A stretch of 60,609 nucleotides of DNA from Asanoa hainanensis (GTDB lineage Bacteria > Actinomycetota > Actinomycetes > Mycobacteriales > Micromonosporaceae): assembly GCF_900188485.1 (NCBI RefSeq), contig NZ_FZPH01000029.1, forward strand, positions 1-60,609, in the 5' to 3' direction. Positions 7,566 through 17,915 of the stretch are shown piece by piece; position 1 is the stretch's first letter, and each line of letters begins with the position of its first letter. The notes under the pieces were generated by a model that was not told the origin of the DNA, did not search any database, and was given only the letters and a program-made list of their open reading frames with translations. The translations under genes were made by a program, and so were the position numbers.

Positions 7566-8032
7566 TAAATCGCCCGGATGGCCAGGGCCGCGTCGAGGGC
7601 GGCCTGGGTCGCCGCCCAGCCCTTGTCCTCGGCGGAGCCCGGCAGGCCCGCGCGGTCCTGCGCCTGCTCCAGGGTGTTCACGGTCAGCACGCCGTGCGCC
7701 ACCGGCTTGCCCGAGTCGAGCGCGACCCGGGTCAGCCCCTCGGTCACCGACTGGCAGACGTAGTCGAAGTGCGCCGTCGAGCCGCGGATGACCACGCCGA
7801 GGGCGACCACGACGTCGTACTTCTTCGCCAGCGCCTGCGCGACCACCGGGATCTCCACGGAGCCCGCGACCCGCGCCACCGCCACGTCGGAGACCGCCGA
7901 GGCCTTCGCCGCCGCCACCGCCCGGTCGACCATGTGGTCGGTGAGCTCGCCGTGCCAACGGGCGGCGACGATGCCGACCGTGAGGCCTGAGGCGTCCACA
8001 GCGGCCACGTCAGGTTCGCCGAAACCGGCCAT
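7565..8032 (-). CDS. ribH: 6,7-dimethyl-8-ribityllumazine synthase
   Basis: 155 residues, normal length. It condenses 5-amino-6-ribitylamino-uracil with 3,4-dihydroxy-2-butanone 4-phosphate, the penultimate step to riboflavin; the enzyme forms icosahedral or pentameric shells. Typical elements are visible: GIVAARWHGELTD near the start, VAGSVEIPVVAQALA, the VALGVVIRGSTAHFDYV core with the catalytic His region, and GVLTVNTLEQAQDRAG. It is last in the ribD-ribE-ribBA-ribH operon and shares one base with the stop of ribBA, so translation is probably coupled. Its own stop codon lies at the edge of the MITE-like element. Confidence 0.95.
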   Translation of the reverse strand: MAGFGEPDVAAVDASGLTVGIVAARWHGELTDHMVDRAVAAAKASAVSDVAVARVAGSVEIPVVAQALAKKYDVVVALGVVIRGSTAHFDYVCQSVTEGLTRVALDSGKPVAHGVLTVNTLEQAQDRAGLPGSAEDKGWAATQAALDAALAIRAI

Positions 8033-9264
8033 CAGAATCCCTCCGCAAGGTCGACGTCGTCGAGGGCGTCGATCAGGTGTCCCATTCGGTCACGCTTCGT
8101 CCGCAGGTAGCGGACGTTCTCCGGGTGCGGGCGCACCGGCAGGCCCTCGCGGCCGACGATGGTCAGCCCGTAGCCCTCCAGGCCGGCCCGCTTGGCCGGG
8201 TTGTTGGTCAGCAGGCGCATCGAGCGCACGCCCAGGTCGTAGAGGATCTGCGCGCCGGTGCCGTAGTCGCGGGCGTCGGCCGGCAGGCCCAGGTCGAGGT
8301 TGGCGTCGACGGTGTCGCGGCCCATGTCCTGCAGCTGGTAGGCCTGCAGCTTGTGCAGCAGGCCGATGCCGCGACCCTCGTGGCCCCGCATGTAGAGCAC
8401 CACGCCGCGGCCCTCGGCGGCCACGCGGGCCAGCGCCGCGTTGAGCTGCGGGCCGCAGTCGCAGCGCAGCGAGCCGAACACGTCGCCGGTCAGGCACTCG
8501 GAGTGCACCCGGACCAGCACGTCGGCGCCGTCGCCGATGTCGCCGTAGACCATCGCCACGTGCTCCGCCGCGTCGTGCTCGGCGCGGTAGCCGATGGCGG
8601 TGAACACGCCGTGGTCGGTCGGGATGCGCGTCTCGACTACCCGCTCGACCTGCTTTTCGTGGTGCCGCCGGTAGGCGATCAGGTCGGCGATCGAGATGAT
8701 CGCCAGATCGTGCTCGGCCGAGAACTTCTCCAGGTCGGGCAGGCGCATCATCGTGCCGTCGTCGTTGACGAGCTCGCACAGCACGCCGGCCGGGCGCAGG
8801 CCGGCCAGCACCGCGAGGTCGATCGCGGCCTCGGTGTGGCCCGGCCGGCGCAGCACGCCGCCGGCCTTGGCCCGCAGCGGCACGACGTGCCCGGGGCGCG
8901 ACAGGTCGTCCGGACGCGTGTCGGTCGACGCCAGCAGCCGGATCGTGTGCGCCCGGTCCGCGGCCGAGATGCCGGTCGCGACGCCCGCCCGGGCGTCGAC
9001 CGTCACCGTGTACGCGGTGCCGCGCCGGTCCTGGTTGGTGTGGTACATCGGCGGCAGCTCGAGGCGGTCCGCGTCCTCCTCGGTGATCGGCGCGCAGATG
9101 TAGCCCGAGGTGTAGCGCACCGTGAACGCGAGCAGCTCCGGCGTCGCCAGCTCGGCGGCGAAGATCAGGTCGCCCTCGTTCTCGCGGTCCTCGTCGTCGA
9201 CGACCACGACCGGCTTGCCGGCCGCGATCGCGGCGACGGCCTCTTCCACAGTGGACAGCGTCAT
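8032..9264 (-). CDS. ribBA: Bifunctional DHBP synthase / GTP cyclohydrolase II
   Basis: 410 residues. Residues 1-200 are 3,4-dihydroxy-2-butanone-4-phosphate synthase, with [11 protein letters not shown] at 23-33 binding metal and phosphate and HTEAAIDLA at 143-151. Residues ~205-400 are GTP cyclohydrolase II: zinc ligands C257, C268 and C270 ([13 protein letters not shown] then CDCG), followed by [11 protein letters not shown]. Together they supply both precursors of ribH from ribulose 5-phosphate and GTP. The start overlaps the end of ribE by 4 bp (ATGA) and its end touches ribH. Expression should follow the FMN riboswitch upstream of ribD. Confidence 0.96.
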   Translation of the reverse strand: MTLSTVEEAVAAIAAGKPVVVVDDEDRENEGDLIFAAELATPELLAFTVRYTSGYICAPITEEDADRLELPPMYHTNQDRRGTAYTVTVDARAGVATGISAADRAHTIRLLASTDTRPDDLSRPGHVVPLRAKAGGVLRRPGHTEAAIDLAVLAGLRPAGVLCELVNDDGTMMRLPDLEKFSAEHDLAIISIADLIAYRRHHEKQVERVVETRIPTDHGVFTAIGYRAEHDAAEHVAMVYGDIGDGADVLVRVHSECLTGDVFGSLRCDCGPQLNAALARVAAEGRGVVLYMRGHEGRGIGLLHKLQAYQLQDMGRDTVDANLDLGLPADARDYGTGAQILYDLGVRSMRLLTNNPAKRAGLEGYGLTIVGREGLPVRPHPENVRYLRTKRDRMGHLIDALDDVDLAEGF

Positions 9265-9857
9265 GACCTCTCCCCCAGGAGCCGTTCGACATACTTGGCG
9301 ATCACGTCGACCTCGAGGTTGACGAGGTCGCCTACCTGCTTGTGCCCGAGCGTGGTGAGCGACAGCGTGGTCGGGATCAGCCCGACGGCGAACGTGTCGT
9401 CACCCGCCTCCATCACGGTCAGCGAGACACCGTCGACGGTGATCGAGCCCTTCTCCACGACGTAGCGGCGGATGGCGGCGGGCAGCTCGAACCGGACCGT
9501 GGTCCACTGCTCGGCCGCCTCCCGCCCGACGATCCGGGCGACGCCGTCGACGTGCCCCTGCACCAGGTGCCCGCCGAGCCGGCTGTCCAGCCGGGCCGCG
9601 CGCTCGAGGTTGACCGGGTCACCCGGGTGCAGCTCGCCGAGCGACGAACGCCTGAGCGTCTCGCCCATGACGTCTGCGGTGAAACCCTCGCCGGAGATCT
9701 CGACGGCGGTCAGGCAGACGCCGTTGACCGAGATCGAGTCGCCGTGCTTGAGGTCGTCGACGACGACCTTGCCCCGGATGGCGATCAGGCCGGAGTCGTC
9801 GCCGGTCGCCGTCCAGCCGACCATTTCGCCGAGCTCCTCGATGATGCCGGTGAACAT
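9261..9857 (-). CDS. ribE: Riboflavin synthase, alpha chain
   Basis: 198 residues. It dismutates two 6,7-dimethyl-8-ribityllumazine molecules to riboflavin; active as a trimer. The [11 protein letters not shown]-terminus is the family signature. The two lumazine-binding barrels repeat the pattern [12 protein letters not shown] (first half) and [14 protein letters not shown] (second half), with [11 protein letters not shown] between. It lies between ribD (5-bp gap) and ribBA (4-bp overlap). Named ribC in some genera; the symbol ribE is the common actinobacterial usage. Confidence 0.96.
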   Translation of the reverse strand: MFTGIIEELGEMVGWTATGDDSGLIAIRGKVVVDDLKHGDSISVNGVCLTAVEISGEGFTADVMGETLRRSSLGELHPGDPVNLERAARLDSRLGGHLVQGHVDGVARIVGREAAEQWTTVRFELPAAIRRYVVEKGSITVDGVSLTVMEAGDDTFAVGLIPTTLSLTTLGHKQVGDLVNLEVDVIAKYVERLLGERS

Positions 9858-9862
9858 GCGGG

Positions 9863-10930
<1,068 letters not shown>

Positions 10931-11059
10931 GCCCGTTCCTTCCCGTTCGCCGTGGTCACGCGCGGCGGGGAAGGTCAGACGGGAGCGCGGCTCGGGACGG
11001 CGGCATCGCCAAGCCGCCCCGACGGCGGCGCCAGGGAACGGCGCGGCCATCCGCCCTCG

Positions 11060-11229
11060 CGCTGTCTCCCATCCGGACTGTCTGGGCGGCCATGGGGGCT
11101 GCCCAACCGTCGGCCCCGGATTCTCACCAGGTCCACCGTTCGAGAGGTTCCTCGACCGGGTCGCGGGCTTACCAGGAGCCAGGCTCCCGGATCACCGCCG
11201 GTTCGGAATTTCACCGAGTCCCGCCAGCG
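11060..11229 (-). promoter_or_regulatory. FMN riboswitch (RFN element) of the rib operon
   Basis: Read on the minus strand, the leader has the conserved RFN blocks in order: GACTCGGTGAAATTCCGAACC then GGCGGTGA, a variable hairpin, GGTGAGAATCC with GGGGCCGACGG, and finally GTCCGGATGGGAGA. The closing helix can form between CGCTG (11225-11229) and CAGCG (11060-11064). It sits 130 nt before ribD. FMN binding to such elements lowers expression of riboflavin genes. The 130-nt interval is very GC-rich and could mask the ribosome-binding site or terminate; I cannot tell which. 11230-11345 upstream of it should contain the operon promoter. Confidence 0.92.
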
Positions 11230-11345
11230 CGTGGTGGGTACGGTCCAGTCTTACACGCAATCCGCGGAACAGCGATCGACAGGCGACCTACCTCACACGC
11301 GGCGCCGCTCACGGACACGGCCGGGCAAACCGGACAGCGAGCCGG

Positions 11346-12323
11346 TCAGCCCGCTGATAGGCGCCGGTCGACCGCCACGTACGAGCCGGGTTGGCTCTTC
11401 GCGACGCCCTTCATCTCGTTGGCAAGCGCGATGATCTCGCGGGGGTCCGAGAAGCGGCGGTCGCCGCTGGACAGCGCCACGCCGATCGACAGCGTGACCA
11501 GGGCCGCCCGCTGGATGTTGTTGCGGCGGTCGCGGACCTCGACGTAGCCACGGGCCGCGTCGCGCTCGTCGTACAACCCGTCGGTGGTCTTCTCGTAGTC
11601 GAGGACCGCCTTCTCGGACAGCGGCCGGACCTGCTGCGGGGAGCAGACGATCACGAAGTCGTCGCCGCCGATGTGGCCGAGGAAGGCCGGTGGCAGGCCG
11701 GCCTCGATCACCGCCCGGTGGAGGCTGCGGGCCAGCGCGCTGATGAACTCGTCGCCGCGGCCGAAGCCGTACACGTCGTTGACGCTCTTGAAGCGGTCGA
11801 TGTCGATGTAGGCGACCGCGTAGTCGGTGCCGCTGCGGACCCGGTCGGTGATCTCCCGGCCGATCCGGGTGTTGCCGGGCAGGCCGGTCAGCGGCGAGAC
11901 CTCGCGGTATTCGCGGTTGCGGCGCAGCGTCGACTCGACCCGGGCGCAGAGCTCCGAGGTGTCGAACGGCTTGACCATGTAGTCGTCGGCGCCGGCGGTC
12001 AGGCCGAAGACCTTGTCGACGGTCAGGCCCTTGGCGGTCAGCATGATGATCGGCAGCGCGGCGGTCATCGGGTTGGCGCGCAGCCGGCGGGTCAGCTCGA
12101 CGCCGTCGATGTGCGGCATCATCAGGTCGACCACGCAGAGGTCGGGGCGGGCCCGCTCGATCAGCTCCAGCGCCTCCAGCCCGTCGGCCGCGCGCATCAC
12201 GTCGAAACCGTGCAGTTTGAGGCTGATCCCGACGAACCGGGCGATGTCTTCGTCGTCGTCGACGATCAGGATGAGCCCGAGCTTGTTGGAGGTCTCCAGG
12301 CTGACCTCGGACCGCTCGCTCAT
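11346..12323 (-). CDS. Response regulator with REC and GGDEF-like domains
   Basis: 325 residues. The REC domain (~17-135) has the acidic pocket VDDDED, phospho-acceptor D66 (VVDLMMP) and K118 (VKPF). The second domain (~142-320) starts PLTGLPGNTRIGRE, has YIDIDRFKSVND, and carries GGDDF at 219-223 in place of GGDEF/GGEEF. There is no RxxD inhibitory site just before it. It is either a diguanylate cyclase with an unusual signature or an inactive GGDEF sensor. No histidine kinase is adjacent. The start overlaps rpe by 4 bp, so the two are coupled. Its location between rpe and the rib leader suggests cotranscription with rpe rather than with rib genes. Confidence 0.88.
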   Translation of the reverse strand: MSERSEVSLETSNKLGLILIVDDDEDIARFVGISLKLHGFDVMRAADGLEALELIERARPDLCVVDLMMPHIDGVELTRRLRANPMTAALPIIMLTAKGLTVDKVFGLTAGADDYMVKPFDTSELCARVESTLRRNREYREVSPLTGLPGNTRIGREITDRVRSGTDYAVAYIDIDRFKSVNDVYGFGRGDEFISALARSLHRAVIEAGLPPAFLGHIGGDDFVIVCSPQQVRPLSEKAVLDYEKTTDGLYDERDAARGYVEVRDRRNNIQRAALVTLSIGVALSSGDRRFSDPREIIALANEMKGVAKSQPGSYVAVDRRLSAG

Positions 12324-13000
12324 CGATGCCCGCCCCGACCTGCGGCAAGGCCCCGCAGCCGTCTGATCGCGGCCGCCGGGTCGTCGGCGCCGTAGACCGC
12401 GGTGCCCGCGACGAACGCGTCGGCGCCCGCCTCCGCCGCCTGCTCGATGGTGTCGGCGGCGATCCCGCCGTCGACCTCGATGCGTAGCTCCAGGTGCCCG
12501 CTCTCCTGCGCGGCGCGCACCTGGCGGACCTTGTCGAGCAGCTCGGGCACGAAGCGCTGGCCGCCGAATCCCGCCTTGATGGTCATCACCAGCAGCGTGT
12601 CGAAGCTGGGCAGCAGCTCCAGGTACGGCTCGATCGGGGTGTCCCGGTCGATCGCCAGCCCGGCTTTGGCGCCCGCCGAACGCAGGTCCTTGGCCAGCGC
12701 GACCGGGTTGTCGCAGGCCTCGGCGTGGAACGTGACGTTGTAGGCGCCGGCGTCGGCGTAGGCGGGTGCCCAGCGGCGCGGCTCGTCGATCATCAGGTGC
12801 ACGTCGAACGGGAGCTGCGTGATCGGACGGAGGCTCTGCACCACCGGCAGCCCGATCGTCAGGTTGGGCACGAAATGGTTGTCCATGACGTCGATGTGCA
12901 ACCAGTCGGCGTCTTGCTCGACCAGGCGGACCTCGTCGGCGAGATGGGCGAAATCAGCGGCGAGGATGCTGGGGGCGACGATCGGCGACGGTCGGGTCAC
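12320..13000 (-). CDS. rpe: Ribulose-phosphate 3-epimerase
   Basis: 226 residues from GTG at 13000, which gives the family-typical N-terminus (TRPSPIVAPSILAADF). The frame stays open to 13072 but the extra 24 residues look non-coding and would overlap the divergent lipoprotein promoter. TACACT lies 6 nt before the GTG, so a leaderless transcript is possible. Motifs of the TIM barrel: WLHIDVMDNHFVPN, FDVHLMID, LVMTIKAGFGGQRF and LRIEVDGGI. It interconverts ribulose and xylulose 5-phosphate in the pentose phosphate pathway, the source of the ribB substrate made downstream. Followed by the REC-GGDEF gene with a 4-bp overlap. Confidence 0.95.
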   Translation of the reverse strand: MTRPSPIVAPSILAADFAHLADEVRLVEQDADWLHIDVMDNHFVPNLTIGLPVVQSLRPITQLPFDVHLMIDEPRRWAPAYADAGAYNVTFHAEACDNPVALAKDLRSAGAKAGLAIDRDTPIEPYLELLPSFDTLLVMTIKAGFGGQRFVPELLDKVRQVRAAQESGHLELRIEVDGGIAADTIEQAAEAGADAFVAGTAVYGADDPAAAIRRLRGLAAGRGGHR

Positions 13001-13074
13001 CGGGCCAGTGTACGAACCTGAGGCCGATCCCCGTAGGGTTGCCCACAACCCGGGCCCTGTGGAGGGATGCACAG

Positions 13075-13959
13075 ATGCGACGGTGGTGGGCAGTGGGCCT
13101 GGCGAGCTTGGTGGCTACCGTGGCCCTGACCGGGTGCGGCGGCAACCCGGCCGGCGTCGACGGCGACATCGGCGACGACTGGCGTCCGATGAGCGAGCCC
13201 AAGCCGTTCGTGCCCGACGCCGAGGTCTGCCACGCCTCCGCGGTGGAGTCCGGCTACCTGGCGGCGTACGCGCCGGTCGACTGCGCCTCGCCCCACCTGG
13301 TCGAGACGGTCCACGTCGGATCGTTCACGGACGCGGGCAACAAACTGCCGAAACCCGGCGAGAAGACTTACCAGGCGGCGTACGCGGACTGCGGCGAGCA
13401 GGCCGACGACTACCTGGGCGGCGACTGGCGCACGGCCCGGCTCTCCCTGACGCTCGCCCTGCCCGCGCCGGAGGCCTGGCAGGGTGGCTCGCGCTGGTAC
13501 CGCTGCGACGTCGGCGAGACGACCTCGCTCGACGACACCAGCATCGCCAACCGGTCGGCGTCGCTGAAGGGCGCGCTGACGAAGGCGGGCGGGCTCCAGT
13601 ACGGCTGCTTCACGCCGAAGATCTCCAAAGAGATCGTGCAGGAGATGGTGGCGATCGCCTGCACCAAGTCGCACCGCAGCGAGTTCGTCGGCATCTACGA
13701 GGCGCCGAACAAGCCGTACAAGACGTTCATCGACGACGGCGAGGCGATCCACAAGGCCTGCCTGAACACGGTCGCGACGTACGCGAAACTGCCGAAGGAC
13801 GACAACCTGGCGTTCCGCACAGGCACGATCTACTACTACCCCACAGCCGCCGAATGGGACCAGGGCAACCGGGGCGTGAAGTGCTTCTCCTGGGACAGCG
13901 GCCGCACGTACACGAGGTCCATCAAGGGCGGCGGCACGTCCCTGATGCCGGTCAACTAG
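13075..13959 (+). CDS. Septum-formation-type lipoprotein
   Basis: 294 residues from ATG 13075, with GGAGGG at 13061-13066. The signal sequence RRWWAVGLASLVATVAL ends in the lipobox LTGC, so the mature protein should be lipidated on the outer face of the membrane. The body has two related segments, each with Cys and His: CASPHLVETVHVG and CTKSHRSEFVGIY. This pattern matches the actinobacterial septum-formation domain family, whose members carry repeated cysteine-containing units; the biochemical role is unknown. It is divergent to rpe and its 3' end overlaps the STAND NTPase gene by 8 bp. Confidence 0.78.
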   Translation: MRRWWAVGLASLVATVALTGCGGNPAGVDGDIGDDWRPMSEPKPFVPDAEVCHASAVESGYLAAYAPVDCASPHLVETVHVGSFTDAGNKLPKPGEKTYQAAYADCGEQADDYLGGDWRTARLSLTLALPAPEAWQGGSRWYRCDVGETTSLDDTSIANRSASLKGALTKAGGLQYGCFTPKISKEIVQEMVAIACTKSHRSEFVGIYEAPNKPYKTFIDDGEAIHKACLNTVATYAKLPKDDNLAFRTGTIYYYPTAAEWDQGNRGVKCFSWDSGRTYTRSIKGGGTSLMPVN

Positions 13960-16432
13960 GCATCGGCTCCAGGTCGACCTCCGCCCGCCGGCCGTCGGCG
14001 ACGGCGACCACCTCAGGGTGTTCGTGCCCGAGCGACGCGCGTAGCCCCTCGAGAGACCTGGCGAACAGGGCTTCGCCTTCCTGGACCGATCCGGTCGCGC
14101 GCAGGTCGTGGGACCGGTTGATCGCGCGCAGCAACGCGTCGGGGTGCGCCGAGGTCTCCAGGATCGAGGTGGAGCGGGCCAGCGCCGACCGGTGGTCACC
14201 AGCGAGGGCGTGGTCGGCGGCGACCGACCCACCGGCGCAGAGGGTGTACGGATGGTCGGGCGACAGCACCTCGGCCAGCTTCTCGTAGGCGCGCTCGTCG
14301 AGGGCCGTGGCGTGGTCCAACTGGCCGACGGCGCGCTTGACGATCGCGGCGTTGACGGTGGCCGCCAGGGTCAGGGGATGTGTCGCACCGAAGGTGGATC
14401 CGTATCTGCGCAGTGCTTCGGAGATCAGATCCTCGGCCACGTCGACCTGCCCGACCTGGCGAAACGCGTTGGCGAGGCTCACGGCCACCGCGACCGCGTG
14501 CTCGTGGTCCGGGCCGAACCGCGCGAGCGTACGCGCGTGGGCCTCCTGGAGCAGCTCGACGGACTCGGCCAGGCGACCCGCCTTGCGCAGGAGGATCCCG
14601 TAGGTGCGGTCGGCCAGCAGGGCCAATCGGTGGTGCGAACCGACGACGTGCCGGAGCGGCTCGCGCCATGCCTCTACCAGCTGGAGTCCGGCCGCGTACT
14701 CGCCCTGACCGTAGTAGTCGAGGGCCAGGTTCATCCGCGCCTCGAGGGACTGCCGGCCGTCCCCGGCCGATTCGACGACCTCCTCGTCGAGCCCGGCCGC
14801 GCCTCGGAAGTCGCCGACCAGGCGCAGGGAGGCGGCCAGGCCGAGCTTCGCGCGCAGCGGATAGGTACCGTCCGCGCCGAAGACGGTGCGGTGCGCCGCC
14901 ACGGACGCCTGAGCGAATTCCAGCGCCTCGGGGTATCTGCCCGCGATGCGCAGGTCCGCACCGATCTGGTTGCCGGTGATCAGCGTGAACTCGTGATCCG
15001 GGCCGATCAACGAGCTGTCGCGGAAGCGTCGGTAGGTGTCCCGCGCGAGGGCGGCGGCGGACGCGCTGTCGCCCAGGGCCCGCAGGGCGTTCGCCAGGTG
15101 TGCGCGCGCCAGCAGGGTCAGCTCGCCGTCCGGGCCGAGCCGGGAGTCGGACGTCTCCCTCTCCCAGGTCCGGGCTGCCCGTTCGGCGAGATGTCGGCTG
15201 TTCTCGTAGTCGCCGACGATGAACAGATAACGGGCGTGGTCGAGCACCACCACGCGGCCGTCGAGGATGTCGGCGTTCGTCAGGTCTGCCGGGTCGAGAT
15301 GTGGTCCGAGAGCGGCGTGCCGCTCCAGATCGGCGTACTCGTCGGGGTTGCCCGGGCTGGCCCCGACGAGGATCGCGCGGACGTTGCGCAGCGCCGCCGC
15401 CGCCCGATCGGAAGACATCTCGTCGCGCAGGACCCGCTGCACCAGCCGGTGCACCTGGATCCGCTGCGCCGCGTCGACCTTCGCCAGGCCGAACCGGACG
15501 AGGCCGCGAATGGCGCGGCCGCACCGGACCCGATCCCGGAGCAACCCCGACAGCGGCTCGCTCAGCTCGGCGTGCCGCCCGTTGACGAGCAGCGACACCG
15601 GGACCGGCTCGCCGCCCAGGAACGCGAACAGCTCGAAGAACTCCGCCGTCGCCGGCTCATCGTTCCGCAGGCGCTCCATGGCGAGGATGACGAATGCCGC
15701 CACCGAGAACGGGTAGTGGGACGGCTTGCCCTCGGCCAGGAGGTCGGTGGCGTGCGTATCGAGCAGCGCGATGTACTCCTGGACGGGCATGGCGGTGCTC
15801 AGGTGCCAGGCCGCGGCCTGCTCCAGCGCCAACGGCAGGTCGCCGAGCTTCTCCGCAAGGGCGTCCGCCTCCGACGCGGGGATCTTTGTTTCTCCGGCAC
15901 CGCGCCGCTGGAGGTACTCCACGCTTTCGGCGCGTTCGAAGACGTCGACCTCGATCGACGGCCCGACCGCGGCCCATTCCCGGGTGCGGCTCGTGACGAT
16001 GACATCTCCGCCCGAAGACGGAACGAACTGGTCGAGCGTCTCAGGATCGCCTGCGTTGTCGTAGACCAGCAGCCAGGTCAGGCCACCTCCCGCGAGCGAG
16101 TCCAGTACGACGCGCGCGTTCCGCTCGCTGTCCTCGGTGGTGGGCAGACCGAGCCGCTCCGCCAGCTCGGTCAGCGAGCGGAGCACACCCGACGGCTGCT
16201 CCGCCGCGATCCACCAGACCAGGTCGTACCGGTCGACCTGCCGATAGACGTACTCGACAGCGAGTTGCGTCTTGCCGACACCGCCCAGGCCCTGCAACGT
16301 GTGCGGCAGGACCGACACCTTGGAGGTGCCTCCGAGCGCCTCCTCGAGCCGTTCGAGCAGGCTCTCGCGACCCGTGAAGTGCCGGTTGCGGATGGGCACA
16401 CCGCCCCAGATCCTGTCCTGACCTGTTGCCAC
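13952..16432 (-). CDS. STAND NTPase (NB-ARC) with tetratricopeptide repeats, FxsT-like
   Basis: 826 residues. GTG at 16432 has AGGAGGG 6 nt upstream. The opening IWGGVPIRNRHFTGRE, P-loop GLGGVGKTQLAVEY (48-61) and VWWIAAEQP are the hallmark of the TPR proteins annotated with FxSxx-COOH peptide systems. Walker B (LLVYDNAGD) and GDLPLALEQ follow, then a winged-helix region (~240-340) and about ten TPR-type repeats with FGPDHEHAVAVAVSLANAFR-like units to the C-terminus. STAND proteins are signal-triggered oligomerising switches. None of the usual FxsA peptide, FxsB radical-SAM or FxsC partners is in this window, so it is an orphan or part of another pathway. It lies between rsmB and rpe, which are often direct neighbours in relatives, so it is probably an insertion there. 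Confidence 0.82.
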   Translation of the reverse strand: MATGQDRIWGGVPIRNRHFTGRESLLERLEEALGGTSKVSVLPHTLQGLGGVGKTQLAVEYVYRQVDRYDLVWWIAAEQPSGVLRSLTELAERLGLPTTEDSERNARVVLDSLAGGGLTWLLVYDNAGDPETLDQFVPSSGGDVIVTSRTREWAAVGPSIEVDVFERAESVEYLQRRGAGETKIPASEADALAEKLGDLPLALEQAAAWHLSTAMPVQEYIALLDTHATDLLAEGKPSHYPFSVAAFVILAMERLRNDEPATAEFFELFAFLGGEPVPVSLLVNGRHAELSEPLSGLLRDRVRCGRAIRGLVRFGLAKVDAAQRIQVHRLVQRVLRDEMSSDRAAAALRNVRAILVGASPGNPDEYADLERHAALGPHLDPADLTNADILDGRVVVLDHARYLFIVGDYENSRHLAERAARTWERETSDSRLGPDGELTLLARAHLANALRALGDSASAAALARDTYRRFRDSSLIGPDHEFTLITGNQIGADLRIAGRYPEALEFAQASVAAHRTVFGADGTYPLRAKLGLAASLRLVGDFRGAAGLDEEVVESAGDGRQSLEARMNLALDYYGQGEYAAGLQLVEAWREPLRHVVGSHHRLALLADRTYGILLRKAGRLAESVELLQEAHARTLARFGPDHEHAVAVAVSLANAFRQVGQVDVAEDLISEALRRYGSTFGATHPLTLAATVNAAIVKRAVGQLDHATALDERAYEKLAEVLSPDHPYTLCAGGSVAADHALAGDHRSALARSTSILETSAHPDALLRAINRSHDLRATGSVQEGEALFARSLEGLRASLGHEHPEVVAVADGRRAEVDLEPMPS

Positions 16433-16451
16433 GGCACCCTCCTGGAGCGGA

Positions 16452-17915
16452 TCAGCTTGTGCGGCGCAGCACCGCCAGGAACATCGCGTCCGTGCCGTGG
16501 CGGTGCGGCCAGAGCTGCACCGTCGGGCCCGTGCCCAGGCCGGGCATGCCGGCCGGGAGGAGCGGGCGGGCGTCGACGAAGTCGACCTCGATGTCGGCGC
16601 GGCGGGTGCCCTCGGTGACCGACACGTGCGTCTCGACCGTGTGCGGCGAGCAGGTCACGTAGCCGACCAGCCCGCCCGGGCGGACCGCGCGCAGCGCCGC
16701 GGTCAGCAGCTCCCGCTGCAGCTTCGTCAGCGGCGGCAGGTCGCTCGGCTGGCGGCGCCAGCGGGCCTCCGGGCGGCGGCGCAGCGCGCCCAGCCCCGTG
16801 CACGGCGCGTCCACCAGCACCCGGTCGAAGCCCTGCTCCGGGAGGTCGGTCTCGCGACCGACGTTGCGGCCGTCGGTGTGCAGCACCGTCACCGGGTAGC
16901 CGGCCACGGCCTTGGACACCAGCCCGGCCCGGTGCTCGGTCACCTCGACCGCGGTCAGGTGGGCGCCGCGCTGCGCGGCGAGCGCGCCGAGCAGGCCCGC
17001 CTTGCCACCCGGGCCGGCGCACAGGTCGAGCCAGCGCGTGTCGTCGCCCTCGATCGGGGCGTCGACCAGCGCGGCCGCGACCAGCTGCGAGCCCTCGTCC
17101 TGCACGTGCGCCCGGCCGTGGCGGATCGCCGCCAGGTCGCCGGGGGCGCCGCCGGGCAGGTAGACCGCGTACGGCGAGAACGCGCCCGGGGAACCGCCGA
17201 CCTCCTCGGCCAGGTCGACCGCGTCGACCCGACCCGGGCGGGCGCAGAGCACCACGGACGGCGCCTGGTTGTCCTCGATCAGCAGCCGGCTGGTCTCCTC
17301 GAGCGAACCGCCGAGCGCCTCCTGGAACGCGCGCACGATCCACTGCGGGTGGCTGTTGGTCAGGGCGAGGTTGCCGATCGGGTCCGTCTCGTACGCCGGT
17401 GCGAGCTCTTCGACCCACGCGTCGAGGTCGCGGGTGGTGATCTCGCGGAGCACCGCGTTGGCGAAGCCCGTGGCGCCCGGCGCGACGATCCGCACGAGGT
17501 CCACGGTGGACGACACCGCGGCGTGGGCCGGGACCCGCATGTTCAGGATCTGGTACGCGCCGAGCCGCAGCGCGTCGCGGGCCGGCGGGTCGATCCGGTC
17601 GACCTCGCGGCCGGCCGTGTGGGCGATGATCGCGTCGAGGGTGCCGAGCGAGCGCAGCGTGCCGTAGGTCAGCTCCGTGGCGAACGCCGCGTCGCGGCCG
17701 CGCACGTCCCGGTCGGTCAGGATGTGCGGCAGGACCAGGTTGGCGTACGCGTCGTCGCGGTGCACCGCCGCGATCGCCTCGTAGGCGGCGAACCGGGCGG
17801 GGTCGACCGTCGGCCGGCGATCGCGGTTGGACGGGCCGCGGCCGGGCCCGCGGCCACCTTCACCGCGGCCGCGTCCCCCTTCGCCGCGGCCGCCGCCGCG
17901 CACCGGGGCGCTCAC
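16452..17915 (-). CDS. rsmB: 16S rRNA m5C967 methyltransferase
   Basis: 487 residues. After a disordered Gly/Arg-rich leader (~1-35) comes a NusB-like RNA-binding domain ([24 protein letters not shown]). The Rossmann methyltransferase has the SAM site [14 protein letters not shown], the motif IV catalytic loop [18 protein letters not shown] and the motif VI Cys in VTCSPHTVE. It methylates C967 of 16S rRNA with two-cysteine chemistry. Its start overlaps fmt by 4 bp, a linkage conserved with def-fmt-rsmB in many bacteria. The RG-rich tail is longer than in E. coli but common in actinobacteria. Confidence 0.94.
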   Translation of the reverse strand: MSAPVRGGGRGEGGRGRGEGGRGPGRGPSNRDRRPTVDPARFAAYEAIAAVHRDDAYANLVLPHILTDRDVRGRDAAFATELTYGTLRSLGTLDAIIAHTAGREVDRIDPPARDALRLGAYQILNMRVPAHAAVSSTVDLVRIVAPGATGFANAVLREITTRDLDAWVEELAPAYETDPIGNLALTNSHPQWIVRAFQEALGGSLEETSRLLIEDNQAPSVVLCARPGRVDAVDLAEEVGGSPGAFSPYAVYLPGGAPGDLAAIRHGRAHVQDEGSQLVAAALVDAPIEGDDTRWLDLCAGPGGKAGLLGALAAQRGAHLTAVEVTEHRAGLVSKAVAGYPVTVLHTDGRNVGRETDLPEQGFDRVLVDAPCTGLGALRRRPEARWRRQPSDLPPLTKLQRELLTAALRAVRPGGLVGYVTCSPHTVETHVSVTEGTRRADIEVDFVDARPLLPAGMPGLGTGPTVQLWPHRHGTDAMFLAVLRRTS

